A stretch of 54,304 nt of DNA from Akkermansia muciniphila (GTDB taxonomy: Bacteria > Verrucomicrobiota > Verrucomicrobiia > Verrucomicrobiales > V1-33). Below are positions 19,326 through 26,976 of the stretch, piece after piece. Both the position numbers and the translations under genes were made by a program. The notes under the pieces are model-generated. The model was not told where the DNA came from, ran no database searches, and was given only the letters and a program-made list of their open reading frames with translations. Every line of letters begins with the position of its first letter. Position 1 is the first letter of the stretch. The DNA is taken from assembly GCA_943333275.1 (NCBI GenBank), contig CALQSQ010000034.1:1-54304 (forward strand), given 5' to 3'.

Positions 19326-20198
19326 ATGAAACAAACTCTTCGAAAACTGTCTTTCATTCTCAGTCTCAGTCTGGTCCTGGTCGGTCTCAACGCCTGTCAG
19401 GGCATCAATTCACAAAGTGGCAGTTACCGAAGTGCGCCAAAGTATGGCTATGAAGAATCCACACACTCGGCCGCAAAACCAGCAGTTTCTCCCAATGCCA
19501 CGGATCGCTTGTTGGCGGAACGCCCCGGGCTCGCCACGCACGCCGGTTCGGAGGTTTATTCCTCGGTGCAGGATACGGCCTTTTATCGAAAATCCTCAGG
19601 GGCTCCTGATGCAGTCGATTCCTTTCATTACAATGACGAAGAGGGAGCGAAGGTCATGATGGGCGGAGACGCTGGCGGCATCAGCAGACATCGTGGCCAT
19701 TTCAATGCCGCCAACGATCTGTTGAGCGTGGCTCTGGTCAATGGCCGCTGGGAGGGCGCGAATCCTTATCCCTGGATAACCTCAAGAAGCATGCCCGGCC
19801 ACAAGGTGGTGGTCGGCGACAGCGGCGCGGATTATGCCATCAGCCTTGAGAACAAAAGCAAGCATCGCATTGAGGTGGTTGCCAGCGTGGACGGCATTGA
19901 CGCATTGGATGGTAAATCCGCCAGCGTTCAAAAGCGCGGCTACATCCTTGCCGCTGGGCAGAAAATGAAGATTGAGGGCTTCCGAAAAAATTCCAATCAG
20001 GTGAAGCAATTTAGCTTTGGAAATGTGCGTGACAGCGCGGCTGCAAAACAAGGGTCCGCCGCCGCCCGCAACGTGGGTGTCATCGGACTGGCGGTCTGGC
20101 AGGAGGATCAACTCGCCGCCCGCCAGGCCCAACAGGCCGAGGCATTGAATCGTTCTTTCGCCAATCCCTTTGGGGGCGGACCAGTCAGCACTCGGTAA
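19326..20198 (+). CDS. Lipoprotein of unknown function
   Basis: The leader ends in a lipobox (LVGLNAC, Cys at residue 25). The first ~110 residues after it are Ser/Ala-rich and probably disordered. The second half has beta-type sequence: HKVVVGDSGADYAISLENKSKHRIEV is split by a Gly-rich turn, and a KRGYILAAGQKMKIEGF strand pair follows. This part resembles a small beta-sandwich seen in uncharacterised secreted proteins with YxIxLxN motifs. The C-terminus has a Gln/Ala-rich helix. No function is proposed. The upstream 140 bases hold a 9-base direct repeat 40 bases apart, possibly regulatory. Confidence 0.65.
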   Translation: MKQTLRKLSFILSLSLVLVGLNACQGINSQSGSYRSAPKYGYEESTHSAAKPAVSPNATDRLLAERPGLATHAGSEVYSSVQDTAFYRKSSGAPDAVDSFHYNDEEGAKVMMGGDAGGISRHRGHFNAANDLLSVALVNGRWEGANPYPWITSRSMPGHKVVVGDSGADYAISLENKSKHRIEVVASVDGIDALDGKSASVQKRGYILAAGQKMKIEGFRKNSNQVKQFSFGNVRDSAAAKQGSAAARNVGVIGLAVWQEDQLAARQAQQAEALNRSFANPFGGGPVSTR

Positions 20199-20287
20199 GG
20201 AAATGGAATGTGGGGGGGGGTATTCAATTTCTGTCATTTCAGAAATAACTGTTGTGAATAACGCGCATTGGATCATCCTTCCAGATG

Positions 20288-20869
20288 ACATGGCAACTGC
20301 GCAATCCCAATGCAAGCGACCTCGAAGCCTTTCGCCAAGCCCAAAGCCGGCTCCCGCTGAGCTATCACGAGGTCGGTGCGACGGATGGCACCATGCCCCC
20401 AGGGTATGCGCATGACCGAAATGCCGCGGTGATTGGTCGCGGCGCGGCGGCATATTTGCGCGCTGTGGAGGGGCTGAGAAATTGGAAAATGTTCCCTGCG
20501 GAATGGACGCGAGTGCATGCCGTGGAGCCGGGGCAGAAAAAGAAAGGTGTGATCGCCGTGGTCTTTCATTTGCTGGGCATGTATTGGTGCAGCGCAGCGC
20601 GCATTGTCTATGAAGTTGATGAAACCGCGACACCCGGGATCCTGAAGCGCAGCGGTTTTGCCTACGGCACACTTCCCGGTCATGTGGAGTGCGGCGAGGA
20701 GCGATTTACGGTGGCATTGCACGAGAGTGGTGAGGTGGTTTACGAACTTTGCGCTTTCTCGCGGCCCCGTTACTGGATGGCCAGGCTTTTCCATCCGCTG
20801 GCGCGTCGGTGGCAGCGGAAATTCGTGCGGGAATCACAACAAGCCCTTCGCCGTTATGTCGACGGTTAG
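20288..20869 (+). CDS. DUF1990 family protein
   Basis: The 193-residue product begins MTWQLRNPNASDLEAF and carries the DUF1990 pattern: LPLSYHEVGAT near the start, an IGRGAAAYLRAVEGLRNWKMF block at about 50-70 (here split by one charged turn), a central hydrophobic strand pair, and FAYGTLPGHVECGEERF followed by FSRPRYWMARL near the end. The function of the domain is unknown; distant members in plants and actinobacteria are described only by fold. The downstream gene (YndJ-like) overlaps its last 14 bases, so the two probably work together. The ATG at 20288 is used; nothing in the 90 bases upstream, apart from a run of nine G (20212-20220), suggests a better start. Confidence 0.75.
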   Translation, partial: TWQLRNPNASDLEAFRQAQSRLPLSYHEVGATDGTMPPGYAHDRNAAVIGRGAAAYLRAVEGLRNWKMFPAEWTRVHAVEPGQKKKGVIAVVFHLLGMYWCSAARIVYEVDETATPGILKRSGFAYGTLPGHVECGEERFTVALHESGEVVYELCAFSRPRYWMARLFHPLARRWQRKFVRESQQALRRYVDG

Positions 20870-21782
20870 GCTGGAGCGAGCCAATCTGGCCGTGGGACTC
20901 GTGCTGTGGCTGGGGCTGCTGGTGGTCTGGCGACCGCATCCCATGACCCCGGTCTGGCCGCTGTTATTGGTGATGTTTGGAGCATGGGTGGTGACGCCAA
21001 TGGCCAGGGTCGTCTTTTGGAAACACTTCACGCCGCAAATGCCCGTGTCCAGTGAGTGGTCAGCACGCCTTCAAATACCCAGCGCGGTGGGGCTGGCTGC
21101 ATCTGTGTTAATTGCACAGGGACTGCCCGCCGCCGTGCTGGCAGGTCCCTGGTTGCTGACAACCCTCTGCATGGGTTATGAGGGTTTGAAGTTATTTGGA
21201 AAATCGGAGGCAACGCTCGCGCAGCGATTGGCGCTGATTGGTTGGATGCAACTTCCGGTGGGTGGGGCCTGGTTGTTTGCGGACCGCATGGCACTGGAAC
21301 CGTTTGGATTCGATGGCCAAATTGTCAGGCTCACGGCGGCGCACTTTCACTTTGCAGGGTTGGTCCTGCCGCTAATGGCGGGTTTGATCCTGCAACATTT
21401 GAGGCAGCGATGGATCCGCGTGGCCTGTGTCGGCGCCTCCGGGGGAGTCCTGCTCGTGGCTTTGGGGATCACTATTACAAAATGGGGGGCACCTGTGGAG
21501 ATGGAGTGTCTCTTGGCGTCTGCTTTTTGCATCCTGGTGCTCAGTGTGGCGCTGGCGCAGGGTTTGGTGGCGTGGCGACTGAGCAATTTCTGGCTGGGTG
21601 CATCCGCATTTTCCCTGCTGTTCGGCATGATGCTCGCGCTGCTCTACGCCCTGCGGATTTGGCTGCCACTGCCATGGCTGCACATCCCCTGGATGTGGGC
21701 TGTTCATGGAAGCGTCCAGGTATTTGGATTTACGATCGGGGGCTTGGTGGGGTGGTGGCGGCAGCCGGCCATCAGGCCCTGA
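20856..21782 (+). CDS. YndJ-like multi-pass membrane protein
   Basis: This 308-residue protein has about eight hydrophobic helices and the AAHFHFAGLVLPL motif (around residue 155) that marks the YndJ family of putative transporters. Membrane segments alternate with short loops to the end (VHGSVQVFGFTIGGLVGWW). Its ATG overlaps the DUF1990 gene by 14 bases, which I take as translational coupling. I recall similar neighbours in Bacillus but cannot confirm it here. Its 3' end overlaps that of proA on the opposite strand by 11 bases. A longer open frame extends upstream to 20658 but lies within the DUF1990 gene and lacks membrane character. Confidence 0.7.
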   Translation: MSTVRLERANLAVGLVLWLGLLVVWRPHPMTPVWPLLLVMFGAWVVTPMARVVFWKHFTPQMPVSSEWSARLQIPSAVGLAASVLIAQGLPAAVLAGPWLLTTLCMGYEGLKLFGKSEATLAQRLALIGWMQLPVGGAWLFADRMALEPFGFDGQIVRLTAAHFHFAGLVLPLMAGLILQHLRQRWIRVACVGASGGVLLVALGITITKWGAPVEMECLLASAFCILVLSVALAQGLVAWRLSNFWLGASAFSLLFGMMLALLYALRIWLPLPWLHIPWMWAVHGSVQVFGFTIGGLVGWWRQPAIRP

Positions 21783-23031
21783 CCTGCCCGGTGCCGCGAA
21801 CCAAATATTTGTAGGTGGTAAGTTCGGGAAGCCCCATGGGGCCGCGGGCGTGGAGTTTGTCGGTGCTGATGCCGATTTCGCATCCGAAGCCGAATTCAGC
21901 GCCATCATTGAACCGGGTCGAGGCGTTCCAGAAGACCACGGCGCTGTCAATTTTGGCGAGGAATCGTGCGGCGTTTTCAGGGTCCTCCGTGACGATGCAG
22001 TCGCTGTGTTTCGAGCCGTAGTGGTTGATGTGGGCCATGGCGGCCTCGATGTTGGGGACTGTTTTGAGGGAAACAATCAGGTCGAGATATTCGGTGCTCC
22101 AATCCTCCTCAGTGGCTGGTTTGATGCGATCGGGGTGGCTGGCCACGGCGGCGGCATCACCGCGGATTTCGACGCCGGCGTCGAGCAGGGAGGGCAGGTG
22201 TTTCGCATAAAATTCCTCCGCCACCGATTCATGAACGAGGATGCATTCCACGGCATTACAGACGCCAGGCTTCTGGCATTTCCCGTTGATGATGATCTTG
22301 CGGGCCATATCCAGATCCGCGGCTGCATCCACATAGACATGGCAGACCCCGTCGTAATGTTTGATGACCGGCATGCGTGCGAGCGAAACCACGGTTTCGA
22401 TCAGGCCCTTGCCGCCGCGGGGAATGATCAGGTTCACATAGGCGTCCATTTCGGCGAGATGCTGCACACTGGCGCGATCCGTAAAAGGAACCAGTTGAAT
22501 GCTGTCCTTTGGCAGGCCCTCGCGTTCTCCGCCGTTTTGGAGTGCGGCTGCGATCGCCCGGTTGGAATGAATGGCTTCGGAGCCGCCGCGGAGGATCGTG
22601 GCATTGCCGGATTTGAAACACAGGACGGCGGCATCGCTGGTGACGTTGGGTCGGCTTTCAAAAATGATGGCGATGACGCCAATGGGGACGCGGATTTTTT
22701 CAATGCTGATCCCGTTGGGGCGGTCCCATTTTGCCAGAGTCTCGCCCACTGGATCGGGCAGGTCTGCCACCTCGCGCACGCCCTGGGCCATCGCCGCAAG
22801 TCTTTTGGGATCGAGGGTGAGGCGGTCGATCATGGCGCTGCTCAAGGCCTTGGTCTGGGCGGCCTGCAGGTCCAGAGCATTCGCAGCGAGGATTTCGGAC
22901 TCATGGTGAAGCAATCCTTCAGCCATCGCGAGCAGAATGCGGTTTTTGCGATCAGCGGGCAGCAGGGCCAGATCGCGCGAGGCTGCGAGGGCCCGGCGGC
23001 CCATGTCCTGAATTTGTTCTTGGAGAGTCAT
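21772..23031 (-). CDS. proA: Glutamate-5-semialdehyde dehydrogenase (gamma-glutamyl phosphate reductase)
   Basis: ProA reduces gamma-glutamyl phosphate to glutamate semialdehyde with NADPH, the second step of proline synthesis. The 419-residue product has the aldehyde-dehydrogenase fold. Family segments are IGVIAIIFESRPNV, CFKSGNATILRGGSEA, the catalytic Cys in KPGVCNAVECIL, and FGFGCEIGISTDKLHARGP split by short turns near the end. I use the ATG at 23031 (MTLQEQIQDMG). A frame open to 23079 would add a Pro-rich tail not typical of ProA. No proB lies nearby. Confidence 0.95.
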   Translation of the reverse strand: MTLQEQIQDMGRRALAASRDLALLPADRKNRILLAMAEGLLHHESEILAANALDLQAAQTKALSSAMIDRLTLDPKRLAAMAQGVREVADLPDPVGETLAKWDRPNGISIEKIRVPIGVIAIIFESRPNVTSDAAVLCFKSGNATILRGGSEAIHSNRAIAAALQNGGEREGLPKDSIQLVPFTDRASVQHLAEMDAYVNLIIPRGGKGLIETVVSLARMPVIKHYDGVCHVYVDAAADLDMARKIIINGKCQKPGVCNAVECILVHESVAEEFYAKHLPSLLDAGVEIRGDAAAVASHPDRIKPATEEDWSTEYLDLIVSLKTVPNIEAAMAHINHYGSKHSDCIVTEDPENAARFLAKIDSAVVFWNASTRFNDGAEFGFGCEIGISTDKLHARGPMGLPELTTYKYLVRGTGQVRA

Positions 23032-23118
23032 CGTCGTGAAATGCGGAAAATGTGGTGGGGGAGGGACACTAAGCCCCAAGCCTGTTCCGCTGTAAAGCGG
23101 ACGTCTTGCTCCACAGCC

Positions 23119-23772
23119 TTAGTTCCGGTTCTGAGCCTCGACCCATCGCACCGCATAACGAACGAGTTCGTTTCCGGTTCGAAGTCCCAGCTTTTCCTTA
23201 ATATTGGCGCGGTGGGCGTCCACGGTTTTAACGCTGACGTGCAGTTCCTCCGCGATGGAGCGGGTGGCCTTGCCCTGGCCGATCATTTGAAAGATTTCGA
23301 ACTGGCGGTCGCTGAGGGCTTCGACGGGTTCGGTGGCGTTGCCGCGGCGATTGGAGAATATTTCGAGAATTTTCGCGGACATGGCGGTGCTGACGTAAAT
23401 GTCCCCGGAGAGAACCTTGCGGATGGCGTCCATGACTTTCTTCCCGCCCTCGTGCTTCATGATGTAGCCCTGGGCACCGGCGCGCAGCACGCGTTCAACA
23501 TACAGGCTCTCGTCATGCATGGAGTGGACGAGCAGGGCCACCTGCCTCTGGACGGCGCGGATGTCCTTGATCAATTCCAGGCCGTTTTTCCCCGGCAGGG
23601 AAATATCGATGATGACGAGATCCGGCTTGGTCTCCATGACGCCGCTGAGGGCCGTGGCGGCATCCTCCGCCTCGCCCACGACCTCCAGGTCGGGCTCGTG
23701 ATTGATCAGCTGCCCCAGGCCCTGGCGCATGATCGGATGGTCGTCCACGATGAATATTTTCCTCTTTTGCAT
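23119..23772 (-). CDS. NarL/LuxR-type response regulator (orphan)
   Basis: The receiver domain (residues 1-120) has the acidic pair D10-D11 in IFIVDDHPIMRQGL, the phosphorylation site Asp56 (LVIIDISLPG), and Lys in the MKHEGG loop. The C-terminal LuxR-type helix-turn-helix runs from about 150 (LSDRQFEIFQMIGQG) through KTVDAHRANIKEKLGL. It is thus a transcription factor switched by a histidine kinase. No kinase gene is next to it. It sits downstream of the porin of the phosphate locus, but NarL-type regulators are not the usual Pho regulators, so a link is not implied. I chose the ATG at 23772 (MQKRKIFIVDD). Confidence 0.9.
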   Translation of the reverse strand: MQKRKIFIVDDHPIMRQGLGQLINHEPDLEVVGEAEDAATALSGVMETKPDLVIIDISLPGKNGLELIKDIRAVQRQVALLVHSMHDESLYVERVLRAGAQGYIMKHEGGKKVMDAIRKVLSGDIYVSTAMSAKILEIFSNRRGNATEPVEALSDRQFEIFQMIGQGKATRSIAEELHVSVKTVDAHRANIKEKLGLRTGNELVRYAVRWVEAQNRN

Positions 23773-23908
23773 ACGGGTAAGTCGGCCCAGTGTGAGTGGT
23801 GAAGGCCTTCGATGCAAGCCTGACGTACTGGAATGGGGCAATTTCTATTCCCCCGGCGTCCCGTGCTCCGGATTGCCCATATGGGCAATTTCCCTTGTTC
23901 AAAAGCAA

Positions 23909-23940
23909 CCCGGCCCGGAGAACGCATCCTCCGGGCCGGG
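23909..23940 (-). terminator. Intrinsic terminator of the porin gene
   Basis: CCCGGCCCGGAG (23909-23920) and CTCCGGGCCGGG (23929-23940) form a perfect 12-base-pair stem with an 8-base loop, 37 bases past the porin stop. Read leftward it is followed by GGTTGCTTTTG, a T-rich tail. The other side (CCTTATTTCT) is also T-rich, so it may work both ways. Confidence 0.8.
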
Positions 23941-23977
23941 CCTTATTTCTAACTATAGCAACCAAACTGTTTTGCGA

Positions 23978-25135
23978 TCACCAGTAGGCACGGATGCCTG
24001 CGAGGAGGGAGAGGGTGTCGTTGCCCTTGTCACCGCTCATGGTGGAGTATTCCGCTCCGGCCATCAGCTTGAGCTTGTCTCCATAGATGAAGTAGTTGAA
24101 GCCGAGGTAAAAGGCGTTGTAAACATCGCCATTGCCGCCACCGACATCTTTCTCATAGCGCTTCTGGGGGGCAAGGCCCGTATCGGAATCACTGAGACCC
24201 AACTGGTAGCGGCCCACGAGTTGGAGTTTCTTGGTAATGTCGTAGGTGGGGGTTAGGATGAGAGCGACGTTGTTTTGATCGCCAAATCCGGCTAGCACTT
24301 CGCTGACGAGACCAAGATCGCCCTGCTTGATTTCCAGGCTGGCGGAGACGCCGTTGTCGAAGGTCGTGAAGATGGTGTCCAGGGTGTCGCGTTCGGAATG
24401 GATGTAATCCAAACGGACCTGCGCCTTGTCGGTCCCGAAGACGTCGGCGACATCGTAACCGATGCTGGCCACGATGCTGAAACCACCGTCAAATTGGCCA
24501 AACTCGCCGTCGACTTGGTCTGAGAACACTCCGCCGTAGTAGCTGAGCTTGCCGGATTTGCCGGAGAGGGAAACTCCGGGAGCATAGTCGGGCTTGAATT
24601 GGTTGATCAAGGCACCGCGTTCGAAGGTCTTGATGAGTCGGCTGCTGGTGCTCCAGTCGTAGCCGAATTTGGGTTTCTGTTTGCCGACGGTGACGGTGAG
24701 TGCATCGGAGAATTTCCATGCTGCGTGCAGGTCCGTGAATCCTTCGTAGAACTCACCACCAGGGTTCAGGTCGGAAAACATTTCCGCCTTCAATTTCAGG
24801 TGCTTGTCGAACATGGTGGCTTCGAGACCCAGGCGGAAGCGGCGGTTGTCCCAGTCGTCGTCCGTTTTGCTGCCTTCGTCCTCGTAATGATACTGGCCGT
24901 GGTAGCGACCGGTCAGGGCGAGTTCTTCAATGAATGAATTGGAATCATTTTTGTAGAGGGAGGCCAGACCCCAGATGGAGTCGAAGACGGATTCCTCCTT
25001 GGGTTGGATCTGGGCCTGGGGGCCTTTGCCGCCGGAACTGGCCATGGTAGTGGAACTGCCCGCGTGGACGGCCCCGGCGAGGGTCAGGACCGTGGTGGTC
25101 TGGGCGAGTAATCGAAGCATGCTGGTTTGAATCAT
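23978..25135 (-). CDS. Outer-membrane porin, phosphate-selective OprP/OprO-like
   Basis: The 385-residue product has a signal peptide (MIQTSMLRLLAQTTTVLTLAG ending near VHA), then a long series of amphipathic beta strands. The last residues (LLAGIRAYW) end in an aromatic, as outer-membrane barrels do. Segments such as FRLGLEATMFDKHLKLKAE and LTVTVGKQKPKFGYD fit the phosphate-selective porin O/P family. Its place beside pstSCAB-phoU supports uptake of phosphate through the outer membrane. An 18-base motif 110 bases upstream is shared with pstS, so both are probably phosphate-regulated. ATGs at 25135 and 25120 both give a good signal peptide. Confidence 0.85.
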   Translation of the reverse strand: MIQTSMLRLLAQTTTVLTLAGAVHAGSSTTMASSGGKGPQAQIQPKEESVFDSIWGLASLYKNDSNSFIEELALTGRYHGQYHYEDEGSKTDDDWDNRRFRLGLEATMFDKHLKLKAEMFSDLNPGGEFYEGFTDLHAAWKFSDALTVTVGKQKPKFGYDWSTSSRLIKTFERGALINQFKPDYAPGVSLSGKSGKLSYYGGVFSDQVDGEFGQFDGGFSIVASIGYDVADVFGTDKAQVRLDYIHSERDTLDTIFTTFDNGVSASLEIKQGDLGLVSEVLAGFGDQNNVALILTPTYDITKKLQLVGRYQLGLSDSDTGLAPQKRYEKDVGGGNGDVYNAFYLGFNYFIYGDKLKLMAGAEYSTMSGDKGNDTLSLLAGIRAYW

Positions 25136-25235
25136 GAGTAGTGTTAGTGGTAGTTGCGTTGTGGAATGTGCCAGACAATAGGAGTGGCCAGGCGTGACCA
25201 TTTATCTGGCAAAATTGAAACTCATCCAAGCATTT

Positions 25236-25253
25236 TGTGTGACGATTTCGTCA
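25236..25253 (-). promoter_or_regulatory. Candidate Pho-type operator upstream of the porin gene
   Basis: On the plus strand this reads TGTGTGACGATTTCGTCA. Upstream of pstS, 30705-30722 reads TGTGTGGCATTTTCGTCA: 15 of 18 bases agree, and both are centred about 110 bases from the start codon in the same orientation. The copy here contains an inverted repeat TGACGA/TCGTCA. It does not match the E. coli Pho box closely. The rest of the 284-base gap between phoU and the porin gene (25136-25419) shows no gene. Confidence 0.55.
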
Positions 25254-25419
25254 TTTTCGTTCCGGGAATGGGGCCGGAATGGGAAAGCACCCGGGCTTCT
25301 AAAATCAGACAGGCGCCAGAGGACTCCAACGTAGCGATAAAGTCAGGCAGCGCAAGTGCACGCGTGAATATTCCGTTGCCTTGATGAGAGAATCAACCCT
25401 GAGCAAAGAGCTTGGTCCT

Positions 25420-26106
25420 CTATGAGTTCGGTCGCTCGCCGCCATGACGAATGTCGTAGGAGGAAATGCGGTACACGGCATCCTCTGCGATGTTGCAGGC
25501 CTGATCGGAAGTGCGTTTGAGGAAGCGGATGATGAACAGAATGTCGAGGTAATCGGGAATGCGCGAGGCGTCCTGTTCCATGCGTTTGGTGAGGGCATTC
25601 ACTCCCTCGGCGTGCAGGGCTTCAATCTCATTGTCCCGCTGATCAATCTGCAAGGCGCGCTCGAGGTTGGAATCAAGAAAGGCGCTCACGGCATCCGCCA
25701 GCAGGGAGGAAACCTTGGCGTGAAGGGTCTCCACGAGTTTGGCCTCCGGCAGTGGGCCGCCCTTCATCAGTCGGCGCGAGCGGCGGGCGATGCTGACCGC
25801 ATGGTCTGAGATGCGTTCGAGGCTGGTCGCCATTTTCATGGTGGAAATGACGAGGCGCAGGTCGTTGGCGACGGGACTGAATTTCATGATGGTCTCCACC
25901 CCGTCGTGGTCGATTTTCTTCTCCAACAAATCGATGGGCTCGTCATCGACGATGGCCTGGTTGCAGAGCGCCTCGTTGCCGGTGAGGAGTCCTTCGATGG
26001 CATGGGCGAGATTGGCAGCGGCACCATTGGCCATGTTGAGGGCGTCGGTCTTGAGCTGGCTGAGGGCGCGCTGATAAGCGCCGAGAATGTGTTTTTCTTC
26101 GGTCAT
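25420..26106 (-). CDS. phoU: Phosphate transport regulator PhoU
   Basis: PhoU is a cytoplasmic protein that links the Pst transporter to the PhoR-type sensor and keeps the Pho response off when phosphate is plentiful. The 228 residues hold two three-helix PhoU repeats, each with the metal-binding E/D-x-x-x-D signatures (ERISDHAVSIARR at about 96-108 and KRTSDQACNIAED near the end). Length is typical (220-240). It lies 42 bases after the first pstB gene and is probably the last gene of the pst operon. No phoR/phoB pair is in the window. Confidence 0.95.
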   Translation of the reverse strand: MTEEKHILGAYQRALSQLKTDALNMANGAAANLAHAIEGLLTGNEALCNQAIVDDEPIDLLEKKIDHDGVETIMKFSPVANDLRLVISTMKMATSLERISDHAVSIARRSRRLMKGGPLPEAKLVETLHAKVSSLLADAVSAFLDSNLERALQIDQRDNEIEALHAEGVNALTKRMEQDASRIPDYLDILFIIRFLKRTSDQACNIAEDAVYRISSYDIRHGGERPNS

Positions 26107-26148
26107 AAATGTTGAATGAATGGGAGGGTGGAAGGTGCGGGGAAGGGA

Positions 26149-26958
26149 TCAGCCGTAGCGGCCCTCGATATACATGGCGGTTTTCTCATGAACCGGATTC
26201 ATGAAGAGGTCCATGGTCGGGCTGTGTTCGATGATCTCGCCCATCAGCATGAAGATGCATTCATCGCTGGCGCGGCGGGCCTGGGCCATGTTGTGGGTGA
26301 CCATGACGATGGTGAATTTTCCACGCATGCCGCCGATGAGGGCTTCGATGCGTTCAATGCCTGCGGCATCCAGCGCGGAACAGGGTTCGTCCATCAGGAT
26401 AATTTCCGGCTTGAGCGGCATGAGCCTGCCGATGCACAGTTTCTGCTGTTGTTCGAGGGTTAGTTCCGTGGCCTTGCGTTTGAGTTGATCCTTGACCTCG
26501 CTCCAGAGGCCGACCTCGGTGAGTGATTGCTCCACCAGATCCTGCAGTTCCCTCCTGGAATAGTATCCTGAGGGAGTGTGGCTTTTCAGGCCGAAGAGTA
26601 CGTTGTCGAAAATGGAAATCGGCAGGGGATTGGGGCGTTGAAAGACCATGCCCACACTTTTGCGGAGCGTGGCCACGGAGACGTCCTCATCGAGAATATT
26701 TTTTCCCAGAATAGTGATGGAGCCGGTGGTTTTGACGTTTCCGTAGCGCTCATTGATGCGATTCATGGAGCGGAGCATGGTGGTCTTGCCACATCCGGAC
26801 GGGCCGATCATGGCGGTGATGAGGCCCTGTTTGATGTCGATGTTCACGTTGAACAGAGCCTGGAAATCCCCATACCACAGGCTGAAATCATTGACGTGGA
26901 TGCTGTAGCCATCGCGTCCGGGAATCTGGAGGGGGGGGGAGAGGTGCGTCGAAGTCAT
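26149..26958 (-). CDS. pstB: Phosphate ABC transporter ATPase PstB, copy A (degenerate signature motif)
   Basis: This 269-residue nucleotide-binding protein powers phosphate import with PstCA. It has a good Walker A (GPSGCGKTT, 52-60), Q-loop Gln107, Walker B with the catalytic Glu (ILMDEP; D190, E191), D-loop SALD, and the switch histidine H222 (VTHNM). The ABC signature, normally LSGGQ, is LTLEQ at 166-170, so three of five residues are changed. It can therefore hydrolyse ATP only against another subunit's signature. The next gene upstream, a second pstB, has the intact LSGGQ but lacks the Q-loop and switch residues. A run of nine C in codons 7-10 (26931-26939) may be slippery. The end MYIEGRYG matches PstB. 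Confidence 0.92.
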   Translation of the reverse strand: MTSTHLSPPLQIPGRDGYSIHVNDFSLWYGDFQALFNVNIDIKQGLITAMIGPSGCGKTTMLRSMNRINERYGNVKTTGSITILGKNILDEDVSVATLRKSVGMVFQRPNPLPISIFDNVLFGLKSHTPSGYYSRRELQDLVEQSLTEVGLWSEVKDQLKRKATELTLEQQQKLCIGRLMPLKPEIILMDEPCSALDAAGIERIEALIGGMRGKFTIVMVTHNMAQARRASDECIFMLMGEIIEHSPTMDLFMNPVHEKTAMYIEGRYG

Positions 26959-26976
26959 GGGGTAATCACGCAGGGG

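Noticed and set aside
20212..20220. Run of nine G before the DUF1990 gene, as a phase-variation tract
   Set aside because: It lies outside any frame, 67 bases before the start codon, and similar runs of 8-9 C/G occur elsewhere in the window (for example at the start of the deaminase gene), so it is not special evidence of switching.
23119..23772. The response regulator as PhoB of the phosphate locus
   Set aside because: Its output domain is of the NarL/LuxR type, whereas PhoB-type regulators have an OmpR-type winged helix; position alone is not enough.
21706..23802. Open plus-strand frame of 698 codons opposite proA and the response regulator
   Set aside because: It is the reverse complement of two well-conserved genes, its product is His/Gly/Asp-rich low-complexity sequence, and it matches no family. 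Long shadow frames are common in GC-rich coding DNA.
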